From Chitinophaga sp. MM2321 (GTDB taxonomy: Bacteria; Bacteroidota; Bacteroidia; Chitinophagales; Chitinophagaceae), in contig NZ_OZ035533.1 in assembly GCF_964033635.1 (NCBI RefSeq), positions 6,419,001 through 6,483,000 on the forward strand: 64,000 bases of DNA. Direction: 5' to 3'. Of this stretch, positions 26,318 to 35,435 are shown piece after piece (within the stretch, counting starts at the first letter, position 1; the number at the start of each line of letters is the position of its first letter). A model generated the notes under the pieces. That model ran no database searches. It was not told the DNA's origin and saw only the letters and a list, made by a program, of their open reading frames with translations. A program made the translations under genes and the position numbers.

Positions 26318-27700
26318 ATGACCAGCAATGCCCAGGTAAGTCAGCTTTATAAGGCCCAACAGGGCTATTTTGAATCGGGGGTTACGCTTCCTTACGCTTT
26401 CAGAAAAGCGCAGCTGAAGCGGCTGAGAAAAGGTATTGAGAAGTTTGAATCCAGGATTATGGAGGCCCTGCACCAGGATCTTCATAAACACGCGATGGAA
26501 GCGTATGCGAGTGAAATCGGATTTTTATATGAAGAGATAGATTATATGTTGGCCAACCTGAAACAATGGATGGAGCCGGAAATAGTGACCTCTCCTTTTG
26601 TCACCTATCCGAGCAGCAGCCGGGTGTATCGCGAGCCATTGGGCCTGACCCTGATCATTTCCCCCTGGAATTATCCTTTTATGTTGCTGATTAGTCCGCT
26701 GGCAGGTGCTATGGCTGGCGGTAACTGCGCCATTCTGAAACCTTCGGAGCTGGCGCCGCATACGGCGGCGGTTACCGCTGCCATGATAAAAGAGACTTTT
26801 GACCCTGCCTATATCACCGTAGTGGAGGGCGATGGTAGCGAAGCTATTCCCGCACTGATGCAGTTCCGGTTTGATCATGTATTTTTTACAGGTAGTATAG
26901 CAGTAGGTAAGAAGATCATGGAGATGGCCGTACCGCATCTCACCCCTGTTACACTGGAGTTGGGTGGTAAATCGCCCTGCGTAGTAGACGAAAAGGTAAA
27001 TATAACGGTAGCGGCTAAACGTATTATTTGGGGGAAGTTCTGGAATGCAGGGCAAACCTGCGTGGCGCCGGATTACCTCCTGGTACATCATAAGGTGAAA
27101 GATGCACTGGTAGCCGCCCTGAAAGAAACAATTGTTTCCTTTTTCGGGGAAGATCCCGCCGCCAGCAAGGACTACGCCCGTATGATCAATACACGCCGAT
27201 TCGATACGGTGTCTGCTTACCTCGATGAAGGGCAGATCCTGCACGGCGGACAAACCGACCGTGACAACCTGTATATCGCGCCCACCCTGCTGGATGACGT
27301 GGAATGGTCTGATCCGGTAATGCAGGAAGAAATTTTTGGACCGGTTTTACCTATTCTCACCTTTACAGAGCTGCCACAGGCCATCCAGGCTATCAGGCAG
27401 CACCCATACCCATTGGCGTTATATGTCTTCACAAAAAGTAAGAAAACAGAAAAAATGCTGATAGAGCAAGTACGTTTTGGCGGTGGCTGTATCAATAATG
27501 CGCTGGTACATCTTACAAATCCCGAACTACCTTTTGGCGGCGCCGGCTACAGCGGTATGGGCCAATATCATGGCCGTTACAGCTTTGATACTTTTACCCA
27601 TCAGAAAGGTATGCTGAAAACCGGTACCTGGCTGGACGTTCCCGTAAAATATCCCCCCTTCAAGAACAAGCTGAAAATGCTGAAGCTGATAATGAAATGA
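26318..27700 (+). CDS. NAD(P)-dependent aldehyde dehydrogenase (class 3-like)
   Basis: The 460-residue protein has the ALDH core: SPWNYPFMLLISPLAGAMAGGNCAILKPSE for cofactor binding (from about residue 115), FFTGSIAVGKKI, the general base in TLELGGKSP (E214) and the nucleophile in NAGQTCVAPDY (C248). The short length and lack of an N-terminal extension place it with ALDH3-type enzymes such as fatty-aldehyde or coniferyl-aldehyde dehydrogenases. These oxidise medium or long aldehydes to acids. The exact substrate is unknown. The gene is divergent from gatB and convergent with the PDZ gene; a large palindromic element lies between the latter two. Confidence 0.92.
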   Translation: MTSNAQVSQLYKAQQGYFESGVTLPYAFRKAQLKRLRKGIEKFESRIMEALHQDLHKHAMEAYASEIGFLYEEIDYMLANLKQWMEPEIVTSPFVTYPSSSRVYREPLGLTLIISPWNYPFMLLISPLAGAMAGGNCAILKPSELAPHTAAVTAAMIKETFDPAYITVVEGDGSEAIPALMQFRFDHVFFTGSIAVGKKIMEMAVPHLTPVTLELGGKSPCVVDEKVNITVAAKRIIWGKFWNAGQTCVAPDYLLVHHKVKDALVAALKETIVSFFGEDPAASKDYARMINTRRFDTVSAYLDEGQILHGGQTDRDNLYIAPTLLDDVEWSDPVMQEEIFGPVLPILTFTELPQAIQAIRQHPYPLALYVFTKSKKTEKMLIEQVRFGGGCINNALVHLTNPELPFGGAGYSGMGQYHGRYSFDTFTHQKGMLKTGTWLDVPVKYPPFKNKLKMLKLIMK

Positions 27701-27748
27701 TTAATATTTTGGGATTTGATTATTTTTTTATTTAACGCATTGTGCTAT

Positions 27749-27960
27749 TATGCCCCCTCCCAGCCTCCCCCGAAGGGGGAGGGGAAAGGAGACTAGGGCT
27801 TATTTTAACCTTTGATTTACCACCATTTTACGGATAATACGGAGGTGCCTGATGTGATAACATAATATTCTCTACCTGCATTAGATAGCCACTTCAAAAA
27901 CGAAAATAAGCCCTAGTCTCCTTTCTCCTCCCCCTTCGGGGGAGGCTGGGAGGGGGCATA
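27749..27960. repeat. 212-bp palindromic element with 58-bp terminal inverted repeats
   Basis: The left arm 27749-27806 and right arm 27903-27960 match at 57 of 58 positions as inverted repeats, with outer ends TATGCCCCCTCCCAGCC. Each arm contains its own small hairpin TCCCCC-GAA-GGGGGA. The central 96 bases hold no gene. The element fills the gap between two convergent genes and ends four bases before the stop codon of the PDZ gene. It resembles a MITE-like or REP-like intergenic repeat; no clear target-site duplication is visible. Confidence 0.8.
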
Positions 27961-27964
27961 AATA

Positions 27965-28972
27965 TTACAGGTCTGCTTTATTTAATTTCTTCGGTACTGT
28001 TATTTGCAGTGTCTGTTCTTTCCCATTTCGTTTAACCGTTGCCATTATTGTTCCTTTGCTGCGGTTTTCGCGGAAGGCTTTTGCTACATCGTGGGCTGAT
28101 TTGACCGGTGCGCCGGCCATTTCTGTGATAAGATCGTCTACTTTGAAACCGGCCTTTTCCGCGATGGAGGAAGGTTGCATATTAATGATCTGGGCGCCTT
28201 CTCCGTTTTCTGTATCCTGTACCTGGATACCGAGTTTTGCATCCTGATCAGCATTGTCGAACCAGCCGCGGCCAAAGCCTTGCCTGTCGCGCGGCATGGG
28301 AGAAAAGCGGAAAAAATCGTTTCTGCTGCCGGGAGCCGGAAGCATCCGCATGCCGGTACCACCTTCATTTTTCCTTTCACTCAGTGTAAGAGAAACTTTA
28401 CCCTCTTTTTTATTACGTATGTACGTAACCGTTACCTTGTCTCCGGGTTTGTATTCACCGATTTTTTTATACAGTTCTTCGGGTTCATTCACGGTGCTGT
28501 CATCAATTTTGGTGATGATGTCACCAGCGAGGATACCAGCTTTATCTGCCGGGGTGCCCTTTGCCACTGTTTTTACAGTGGTGCCTTTGGCAGCAACCTT
28601 TTCTGTGATCACTCCCAGCACCGCTTTGTTGCCGGGCATGGGTATGGCGTTGTCGTCATTAAAAAGATCAAACCCGCCACGGTCGTCTCCATTTTCAAAG
28701 CTGAAGTTATTGCCGTTAACCGGCGTAATGCTGCGGCGGAAAACAGAGATGTCCGGACTACTGTACTGGTCTGGTTTTTTGCCATCTATCAGCACTTCAC
28801 CATCCTTAATCTCAATGGTTACTTTGCCATCCTTATCACTTTTGTGTTTGATCACAATTTCATCGAACTCGCCCATTTTGTTCTGGGTGGCGTTTTGCGC
28901 CTGCACGGAGCCTATACCCAGGGCCAGGCAACTGAAGCCTGCCAGCGTAAAGGTTTTTAGCAAATTGGTCAT
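27965..28972 (-). CDS. Secreted protein with two PDZ domains
   Basis: The 335-residue product has a signal peptide ending VQAQ near residue 26, a charged beta region (about 30-115) and two PDZ domains. The first is about 117-205 (AVLGVITEK, GTPADKAGILAGDIITKIDD); the second is about 245-330 (KLGIQVQD, PSSIAEKAGFKVDDLITEMAG). There is no trypsin-like protease domain, so it is not a DegP/HtrA enzyme. It probably acts as a periplasmic or envelope adaptor that binds protein C-termini. The operon context gives no partner: it is flanked by long inverted repeats on both sides. Confidence 0.82.
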   Translation of the reverse strand: MTNLLKTFTLAGFSCLALGIGSVQAQNATQNKMGEFDEIVIKHKSDKDGKVTIEIKDGEVLIDGKKPDQYSSPDISVFRRSITPVNGNNFSFENGDDRGGFDLFNDDNAIPMPGNKAVLGVITEKVAAKGTTVKTVAKGTPADKAGILAGDIITKIDDSTVNEPEELYKKIGEYKPGDKVTVTYIRNKKEGKVSLTLSERKNEGGTGMRMLPAPGSRNDFFRFSPMPRDRQGFGRGWFDNADQDAKLGIQVQDTENGEGAQIINMQPSSIAEKAGFKVDDLITEMAGAPVKSAHDVAKAFRENRSKGTIMATVKRNGKEQTLQITVPKKLNKADL

Positions 28973-29013
28973 AAGTCAGCAGTATTTTGTTGATTAAATT
29001 TAATGTAATACTG

Positions 29014-29021
29014 CAAAATTA
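29014..29021 (-). promoter_or_regulatory. -7 element TAATTTTG for the PDZ gene
   Basis: The minus-strand reading TAATTTTG is an exact TAnnTTTG match, 41 bases before the start codon at 28972. The -33 region shows no TTG. Confidence 0.45.
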
Positions 29022-29054
29022 ATGAGAGGAAGGGGTAAGGAAAAGTTAAAATAG

Positions 29055-29190
29055 ACCAGGATTAGCAGGAATAAAAAAGGATTAATAGGATTGAACTGGG
29101 AGATATAAAAGGAGAAAAACAGTTGTTGCTCTTCTCTTTATATCTCCCGGTTCAATCCTATTAATCCTCTTAAATCCTTCTAATCCTGGT
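29055..29190. repeat. Long imperfect inverted repeat with AGGATTA-type outer ends (copy 1)
   Basis: Arms 29055-29110 and 29137-29190 pair with only scattered mismatches around a 26-base loop. The outer end is ACCAGGATTAG and GGATTA/GGATTG units recur about every 10 bases. The right arm runs into alaS: it encodes the last codons (Asn, Gln, Asp) and the TAG stop. A related element with the same ACCAGGATTA ends is at 60601-60745. Confidence 0.8.
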
Positions 29191-31804
29191 TCAGGAGCGA
29201 TTTTACAGCTGCAATTACCTGCTCCAGTTTATCGGTTTCCTGTCCGCCGGCTGTGGCAAAGGATTTTTGTCCGCCGCCGCCACCTTTGATCAGGGGTGCA
29301 ATTTTTTCTTTAATAATCTTTGGTGCTTCCCAGCCTTTTTCTGCCACTAATTTTTCATCAATGGTAAGGGCCACACTGGCTTTTCCGCCGATGTTGGCAA
29401 CGAATAAGAGTACATGGTTAGGAATTTCATTTTTCAACTGGAAGGAGAGTTGTTTCAGTCCTTCCGCATTGCCTACGGTCACTATTTTTCCGAGGAAATT
29501 AACGCCGTTGATATCCTGTGCCTGGTCGCGCAAGCTGGTAGCCAGCTGTCGTACTTTTTCAAGTTCCAGGGCTTCGAGTTGTTTTTCCAGGGATGATTTT
29601 TCCAGCACCAGTGTTTCTATTGCTTTTACCAGCTCCTTGGGATTCTTCAGCGCGGCCTTGATATCTTTCAGTTGTTGCAGTTGCTCATTTACAAATGCTT
29701 CTGCTTTGTTGCCGGTAACGGCTTCAATACGGCGCACACCTGCGGCTACGGCCCCTTCGGAGACAAATTTAAACTGCCCCAGTTCGCCGGTAGCACCAAT
29801 ATGCGTACCGCCACAGAGTTCCACGCTATAATTAGGATCCATGATCACTACACGTACCACATCGCCATATTTTTCGCCAAACAAGGCCATCGCGCCGAGT
29901 TGCAATGCTTCTTCTTTGGGCAGTTCCCGGATTACTACGGGAATGTTCTGCCGGATCTTTTCATTTACAATAGTTTCTACTTGTGCCATTTCTTCGTCTG
30001 TCACCTTTGCAAAGTGAGAGAAATCGAAACGCAGGTTATCTGCATTTACCAGGGAGCCTTTTTGTGCCACATGCGTGCCTAAAACCTGGCGCAGTGCTGC
30101 ATGCAGCAAGTGCGTGGCGGAATGATGACGGGCAATATCGCTGCGCTTATCTTTGGCCACAGCGGCTTTCACCGGAGCAGTAGGATCGGCAGGGAGTTTA
30201 TCGGCGAAGTGAATGGTAAGATTATTTTCTTTTTTGGTATCTGTTACCGTGATCACTTCCCCGCCGAAGTGCAGGGTGCCGGTATCGCCTACCTGTCCGC
30301 CGCTTTCGGCGTAGAAAGGGGTCTGACCCAGTACCAGCTGGAACTGTTCCTTGCCTTTGGCTTTTACTGTACGGTATTTCAGCAGTTTGGTAGTGCCTTC
30401 GAGTTGTTCGTAGCCAATGAATATAGAGCTGGGTGTTTCGTCCAATACGATCCAGTCGCCGGTATCCAGTTCGGTAGCGGCGCGGGAGCGGTCTTTTTGT
30501 TGCTTCATGGCGGCCTCGAAGCCTTTTTTGTCTACACTGAAGTTATTTTCAGCAGCTATCAGGCTGGTGAGGTCGTAGGGAAAACCGTAGGTGTCGTATA
30601 GTTCGAACGCTGTTTTGCCATCAATAGCCTTGGTGGGAGCGTGTTGTATAAAGTCTTCGATCCTGCGGATACCACTGTCCAGGGTGCGGAGGAAGTTGTT
30701 TTCTTCTTCAAATACTACTTTCTTCACAAAGTCCATCTGCTGCTGCAATTCTGGAAATACATGTGAAAACTGGGCGGCGAGTACCGGTACCAGGTCATGC
30801 AACAACGGTTTTTTAACTTCCAGGAAGGAGAAGTAGTAACGTACCGCTCTGCGCAGGATACGGCGGATTACATAGCCGGCGCCGGTGTTGGAAGGCAGTT
30901 GTCCGTCTGCAATCGTGAAGGAAATGGCGCGGATGTGGTCAGCGATCACGCGGAAGGCCACATCTTTCTTGTCGTCTGTACCTGCATACTTTTTACCGGT
31001 TAGGCTTTCCGTGGTATGAATGGTGCCCATGAACAGGTCGGTATCATAATTGGATGTTTTTTCCTGCAGCACCCTGACAAGGCGTTCCAGGCCCATGCCG
31101 GTATCTACGTGTTTGGCTGGTAAAGGCTCCAGTGACCTGTCTTTCAGGCGGTTGAACTGCATGAATACGTTGTTCCAGATTTCAATCACCTGCGGGTGAT
31201 CGGCATTGACCAGGGTGTGGCCGGGTACCAGTTTCTTTTCTGCTTCCGGTCTACAGTCAACATGAATTTCAGAACAGGGTCCGCATGGGCCGGTATCTCC
31301 CATCTCCCAAAAATTATCTTTTTTATTTCCCAACAGAATACGGTCTTCTCCGATATGTTGTTTCCAGAAATTATAGGCTTCTTCGTCTTTTGGCAGGTTT
31401 TCACTCGCATCTCCTTCAAAAACAGTGACATACAACTTGTCTTTCGGGATTTTATAAACTGCTGTGAGCAGTTCCCAGCTCCAGGCGATGGCATCTTTTT
31501 TAAAGTAGTCGCCAAAACTCCAGTTGCCCAGCATCTCGAACATGGTGTGGTGGTAGGTATCGATACCTACTTCTTCCAGGTCGTTGTGCTTGCCGCTTAC
31601 ACGGAGGCACTTTTGCGTATCAACTACCCGGGTATGCGCCGGCACTTTGTTGCCCAGGAAATAATCCTTGAACTGGTTCATGCCCGCGTTGGTGAACATC
31701 AAAGTGGGGTCATTCTTAATAACAATCGGTGCAGAAGGCACGATCTGGTGCCCTTTTGACGCAAAAAAATCCAGGAATTGCTGTCTTATTTCAGATGCTG
31801 TCAT
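29180..31804 (-). CDS. alaS: Alanine--tRNA ligase
   Basis: The 874-residue class II synthetase has the N-terminal aminoacylation domain (IRQQFLDFFASKGHQIVPSA; LMFTNAGMNQFKDYFLG), an editing domain with zinc ligands in RHHSATHLLHAAL (about 562-574) and CGGTHIGATGELG (about 660), and a C-terminal C-Ala domain with a glycine-rich GGGGGQKSFATAGG. It charges tRNA-Ala and clears mischarged Ser/Gly. Its last codons and stop lie in the long inverted repeat. The upstream gap to the divergent M23 gene is 350 bases. Confidence 0.97.
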   Translation of the reverse strand: MTASEIRQQFLDFFASKGHQIVPSAPIVIKNDPTLMFTNAGMNQFKDYFLGNKVPAHTRVVDTQKCLRVSGKHNDLEEVGIDTYHHTMFEMLGNWSFGDYFKKDAIAWSWELLTAVYKIPKDKLYVTVFEGDASENLPKDEEAYNFWKQHIGEDRILLGNKKDNFWEMGDTGPCGPCSEIHVDCRPEAEKKLVPGHTLVNADHPQVIEIWNNVFMQFNRLKDRSLEPLPAKHVDTGMGLERLVRVLQEKTSNYDTDLFMGTIHTTESLTGKKYAGTDDKKDVAFRVIADHIRAISFTIADGQLPSNTGAGYVIRRILRRAVRYYFSFLEVKKPLLHDLVPVLAAQFSHVFPELQQQMDFVKKVVFEEENNFLRTLDSGIRRIEDFIQHAPTKAIDGKTAFELYDTYGFPYDLTSLIAAENNFSVDKKGFEAAMKQQKDRSRAATELDTGDWIVLDETPSSIFIGYEQLEGTTKLLKYRTVKAKGKEQFQLVLGQTPFYAESGGQVGDTGTLHFGGEVITVTDTKKENNLTIHFADKLPADPTAPVKAAVAKDKRSDIARHHSATHLLHAALRQVLGTHVAQKGSLVNADNLRFDFSHFAKVTDEEMAQVETIVNEKIRQNIPVVIRELPKEEALQLGAMALFGEKYGDVVRVVIMDPNYSVELCGGTHIGATGELGQFKFVSEGAVAAGVRRIEAVTGNKAEAFVNEQLQQLKDIKAALKNPKELVKAIETLVLEKSSLEKQLEALELEKVRQLATSLRDQAQDINGVNFLGKIVTVGNAEGLKQLSFQLKNEIPNHVLLFVANIGGKASVALTIDEKLVAEKGWEAPKIIKEKIAPLIKGGGGGQKSFATAGGQETDKLEQVIAAVKSLLNQD

Positions 31805-32154
31805 AAATATTGATACGAGTTAATATGTCTTTTATGTCTTATAATTGCACTGTCGCGTGCGCTTCCTACTTGTTAATCAATGCATTACAAAGTAGTTAGA
31901 AAATGTACATTCAAAAGGTTGATGTTTTAATCTAATTACAGTAGGTTTGTACGCCTTATTTCCCGCCGTGCCACAGGGAGTGCAAAAATATCGAAACCTG
32001 TATGATTATGCAAAACAGGTTGTGTTACCTGGCAAAATAGTTCGTGTAGGGAGAAATAATGCCATATCCTGCATCCAGATGTTTGTATCTCAATGAAATA
32101 AATCGGCTGCTATAGCGTTCACTGCACTATGGCACATAAAGTATACCCAGGTGA
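31805..32154. other. Divergent intergenic region between alaS and M23 peptidase gene
   Basis: No credible gene is present. A minus-strand TATTTTTG at 31983-31990 fits the -7 consensus, but it is 179 bases from alaS. A small inverted repeat AACCTGT (31995-32001) and ACAGGTT (32015-32021) lies beside it. I see nothing decisive. Confidence 0.4.
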
Positions 32155-33126
32155 ATGAAGAAGGTTAAATATTTTTATAATACCCAAACATTAAAGTATG
32201 AGAAGCTCGTAGTGTCCCTACGGGTAAAGATCCTGAGGATTCTCGGGTTTGTGTCGGCGGCTATTGTTACCGGGGCTCTCTTCCTCTCCCTTGCTTACCG
32301 TTTACTCGATTCTCCCAAAGAAAAATCACTGCGTAGTGACCTTGAAGGTATGAAAGAAAAATACGATGCCTTGCAGGGTCGTATGAAAGAAGTGAAAGGC
32401 AAACTGGCCGAACTGGAAGACCGCGATAATGAAATTTACCGGGTAATATTTGAAGCATCCCCTATCCCGGACAGCACCCGGTTGGGTAAAATAAACCGGG
32501 AGGAAGAAGCTACCCAGCTACAATCCTTTGCCAGCAGCGAAATCATCGCCTCTACCGGCATCCTGCTGAAAGAACTGACAAACCGGGTGAAATCACAGGA
32601 AAAATCATATGACGAAATAGATAAGATGGTAAAGAATAAACAGCAGATGCTGGCTTCTATTCCCGCCATCCAACCGGTATCCAATAAAGATCTGAAGCAC
32701 ATCGCTTCCGGCTTTGGCTACCGGATAGATCCGATCTATAAAACGATGAAATACCACGCTGGTCTCGACTTCGCCGCCCCCAGCGGCACCCCTATCTACG
32801 CCACCGGCGATGGTACGGTGGAAGAAGCCAGTCTCAGTGACGTGGGCTATGGTAATCACGTAGTGGTAAGACACGGCTACGGTTACAGAACGCTTTACGG
32901 GCACATGCTACGCATGAAAGTGAAATCCGGACAGTCTGTAAAACGTGGAGATGTACTGGGTTGGGTAGGAAGTACCGGTAAATCTACTGGTCCGCACTGC
33001 CATTATGAAGTTATCAAGAATGGAGAAAAAGTTGATCCGGTATACTTCTTCTTTAACGATCTTACCCCCGAACAATTTGATCGTATGTTGAAAATGGCAA
33101 GATCGGGTAACCAGTCTTTTGATTAA
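32155..33126 (+). CDS. M23-family (LytM-type) peptidoglycan endopeptidase, membrane anchored
   Basis: The 323-residue protein has a short cytoplasmic start, one membrane helix (about 24-46), a coiled-coil stretch (about 55-165) and a C-terminal M23 domain. The zinc-site motifs are intact: YHAGLDFAAPSGTPIYATGD (H and D of HxxxD), then YGHM and GPHCHYEV (HxH). Such enzymes cut peptide cross-links in the cell wall. The layout matches Bacteroidota M23 proteins that act in division or envelope growth. It opens a same-strand cluster with the MerR-like and thioredoxin-fold genes. Confidence 0.9.
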   Translation: MKKVKYFYNTQTLKYEKLVVSLRVKILRILGFVSAAIVTGALFLSLAYRLLDSPKEKSLRSDLEGMKEKYDALQGRMKEVKGKLAELEDRDNEIYRVIFEASPIPDSTRLGKINREEEATQLQSFASSEIIASTGILLKELTNRVKSQEKSYDEIDKMVKNKQQMLASIPAIQPVSNKDLKHIASGFGYRIDPIYKTMKYHAGLDFAAPSGTPIYATGDGTVEEASLSDVGYGNHVVVRHGYGYRTLYGHMLRMKVKSGQSVKRGDVLGWVGSTGKSTGPHCHYEVIKNGEKVDPVYFFFNDLTPEQFDRMLKMARSGNQSFD

Positions 33127-33222
33127 TTAAGTGTTGACCGTCAGATGCTAAAGGGTGGCTATCTAAAAAATGGTTAAATTCATCCTCGTAAAAGGATATT
33201 TGTTTCACCGTTTTTTACCAAC

Positions 33223-33729
33223 ATGCAACAGTTAGACCTCTTTTCTACATCTGGTACTCCTCATCCGGCTCCGGATGCAAAGGAACATCCAAAAAAAGAA
33301 AAGGCGGCAAAAACGGTCGTTAAGGTGCAGCAGCCAGGAAAAAAACGGGGACGTAAATCATTGAAAGAATTATCGGAGGATCCTGACCTGATTATGGAGT
33401 TGGATAAATTAGTACTAGATAAGCAATACTATTCAATCAGTGAAGTAGCAGCCATGTTCAGGGTGAATACTTCCCTGGTTCGCTATTGGGAAAACGAGTT
33501 TGATATACTGCAACCCAAAAAGAACCGCAAAGGAGATCGCCTGTTTCGCCAGGAAGATATACAGCACCTGAAACTGATCTATCATTTGCTACGTGAAAGG
33601 AAGTATACCATTGAAGGCGCCAAGCAAAAACTGAAGGAAGATCACAAACTGGCAGCCCGTAATTTCGAAATGGTACAAGCTTTGCTTAAAGTACGGGGAT
33701 TCTTGACCGAACTTAAAGATCAATTATAA
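33223..33729 (+). CDS. MerR-family transcriptional regulator
   Basis: The 168-residue protein has a basic N-terminal extension with GKKRGRKS, which resembles an AT-hook. A MerR winged-helix follows (about 68-140): YYSISEVAAMFRVNTSLVRY, then WENEF and GDRLFRQEDIQHLKLIYHLL. No cysteine pair for metal sensing is present, so the effector is unknown. This form (MerR helix with a short C-terminus) is widespread in Bacteroidota. The thioredoxin-fold gene follows after 10 bases and is probably co-transcribed. Confidence 0.85.
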   Translation: MQQLDLFSTSGTPHPAPDAKEHPKKEKAAKTVVKVQQPGKKRGRKSLKELSEDPDLIMELDKLVLDKQYYSISEVAAMFRVNTSLVRYWENEFDILQPKKNRKGDRLFRQEDIQHLKLIYHLLRERKYTIEGAKQKLKEDHKLAARNFEMVQALLKVRGFLTELKDQL

Positions 33730-33739
33730 AAACATAAAT

Positions 33740-34249
33740 ATGCGTTTGAAAACATTACTCCTGGGAGGTAGCCTGTTATTGTCTTCCATGGCCTGGGCAC
33801 AGAATGGCAATGATAAAGTGCTTAAAGGAAAAATTGAGATGAAAACCCTCATGCAGGACGAGTCTACCGCCTGGTTTTATAAAGGGGTAAACGGCTATCA
33901 GCCTAATGATAATATGCTTAACTATCTTAAAGCCAATCGCAGCAACTTTAATGTGGTAGTGGTAATGGGCACCTGGGATGAAACCAGTCGTAAAGTAGTA
34001 CCTGAATTGTATAAAGTAATGATCACCGCTGGTAGTCCGGAGGAGCAGGTGCTGATGTTTGGCGCAGATCAGAAAATGCAGACAGATGCCCCGACTGACT
34101 ATAAGGTGAAAAAAGTGCCTACTGTTATCGTATTCAGCGAAGGCAAAGAAATCGGCAGAATCGTTGGCCAACCTAAAGAATCTATCGAAGGTGATTTGTC
34201 CCGTATTTTGCTGAGCAGCAGCAAAAAAGAGAAAGGGAACAAAGAATAA
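33740..34249 (+). CDS. Secreted thioredoxin-fold protein lacking the redox cysteines
   Basis: The 169-residue product has a signal peptide ending AWAQ near residue 21. A thioredoxin-like core follows: VVVVMGTWDETSRKVVPELY (about 72-91) and KVKKVPTVIVFSEGKEIGRI, with the cis-proline before TVIVF. At the place of the WCxxC motif it reads WDETS, so both cysteines are replaced (D80, S83). It therefore cannot be a disulfide oxidoreductase and may be a binding or scaffold protein in the periplasm. It follows the MerR-like gene by 10 bases. Confidence 0.75.
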   Translation: MRLKTLLLGGSLLLSSMAWAQNGNDKVLKGKIEMKTLMQDESTAWFYKGVNGYQPNDNMLNYLKANRSNFNVVVVMGTWDETSRKVVPELYKVMITAGSPEEQVLMFGADQKMQTDAPTDYKVKKVPTVIVFSEGKEIGRIVGQPKESIEGDLSRILLSSSKKEKGNKE

Positions 34250-34270
34250 CGATTTGATATTTTTATAGAT

Positions 34271-34323
34271 GACCGGCGAAGATAAAAACAGGTTTCCTGC
34301 TTTTATCTTCGCCGGTCTTTTTT
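34271..34323. terminator. Bidirectional terminator between thioredoxin-fold gene and mscS
   Basis: A long stem with arms 34271-34292 and 34296-34317 (core GACCGGCGAAGATAAAA, one mismatch, CAGG) has a 3-base loop and six T residues behind it. It separates two convergent genes and touches the last codon of the mscS-like gene. Confidence 0.85.
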
Positions 34324-35425
34324 AGTCTCCTCCCTGGACCAGGGTTACATTGGTAGAGGTGGTCGGCATTTTTACCTCGTTTTCTGCCAGCAGCTGGATC
34401 ACCGCCAGGCTGATGGTTTCCCGCAACGAAGCATACTGATTCCCATCAATGATATAGGTGTTGAAAACGATCTGTATCACGTAGGTATCTTTTGTAAAAT
34501 CATTCAGATTTACGGTAAAGTTTTCCAGTACGTTGGTGTTGCCTTTCAGGAGGGCCCGGATGCCCTGTAGTACCAGGAGCAGTTTATCTGCAGGGGTGTC
34601 TGAACCCAGTTCCAGCTTCATAGCCACCCGTTGCTGGGTGCGGAGAGAGAGGTTGTCCAGGATACTGTCTACCATTTTTTTATTGGGTACCGTTACAAAT
34701 GTTTTTTCCAGCGTGCGGAGACGGGTGCTGCGCAAGCCGATTTTTTCCACGGTACCCTGAAAGGTATCCACCTTAACGCTGTCGCCTACACGAAAAGGCT
34801 TGTCGAAGAAGATGATGAAAGAGCCGATCAGGTTTTCGATACTCTCTTTGGCGGCCAGTGCAAGGGCTGCCGCACCGATACCAAGGCCCGCGATAATTTT
34901 TTCTACCAGCCCGGGGCCGAAAAGAATGCGTATAAAAGCGATGGCGCCCATAATAAATATGATCGCCTTAAAGAAGTCACGAAAGAAAACAATGAATTGG
35001 TTGTCGGTTTTATCCGTCATCAGGTTTGCTTTCTTTCCCAGTACCAGGGCGATGAAATCTATCAGCCGCAGCATGATCCAGATAATACTCATGCTGAAAG
35101 CCAGGCTGAGTAAGGTATTGGTGATGTCATGCAGAGTGGCGCCGTTGTACACCCGGACGTTTAGTACCTGTGGGAAGGTAAAGCGGTCGATGGTCAGCAT
35201 GAAAGTAACCAGCAGCAGGAAGTATTCCAGTGGCCGCAGCAGCAGGTTGGTAAACTCTTTTTCTTCGATGTGAGGCGACCAGTGCTTTACCAGCCGGAAC
35301 AGCAAGGCGGCCATTCCTTTTGATACGAATCTTTTGACAAAAGAAACAAACAGTAATACAGCGATCAGGACCAGGTAGTCTTGTACCGGGTTTTCCAGGA
35401 TCACTTTGTTCAGGAAATCATTCAT
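34322..35425 (-). CDS. MscS-family mechanosensitive channel
   Basis: The 367-residue protein has several membrane helices in the first 190 residues. The MscS pore-lining helix follows: AGLGIGAAALALAAKESIENLIGS, spanning about residues 184-207. Next come the beta domain (PFRVGDSVKVDTFQGTVEKIGLRSTRLRTLEKTFVTVPN, about 216-255) and a C-terminal cytoplasmic domain. It releases solutes upon hypo-osmotic stress. It is encoded 10 bases behind the amidohydrolase gene, probably in one transcript, which seems coincidental in function. Confidence 0.9.
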   Translation of the reverse strand: MNDFLNKVILENPVQDYLVLIAVLLFVSFVKRFVSKGMAALLFRLVKHWSPHIEEKEFTNLLLRPLEYFLLLVTFMLTIDRFTFPQVLNVRVYNGATLHDITNTLLSLAFSMSIIWIMLRLIDFIALVLGKKANLMTDKTDNQFIVFFRDFFKAIIFIMGAIAFIRILFGPGLVEKIIAGLGIGAAALALAAKESIENLIGSFIIFFDKPFRVGDSVKVDTFQGTVEKIGLRSTRLRTLEKTFVTVPNKKMVDSILDNLSLRTQQRVAMKLELGSDTPADKLLLVLQGIRALLKGNTNVLENFTVNLNDFTKDTYVIQIVFNTYIIDGNQYASLRETISLAVIQLLAENEVKMPTTSTNVTLVQGGD

Positions 35426-35435
35426 ATGGGGAGGT

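Noticed and set aside
27749..27960. Insertion sequence
   Set aside because: No coding frame for a transposase between the arms and no clear target-site duplication, so only a non-autonomous element is possible.
29055..29190. Recurring GGATTA units as a CRISPR array or satellite
   Set aside because: The units are short, irregular and arranged as arms of an inverted repeat; no spacers and no cas gene.
29253..29831. 192-codon plus-strand frame opposite alaS
   Set aside because: Shadow of alaS codons; Ser/Phe-rich and lacking a start context or homology that I can recognise.
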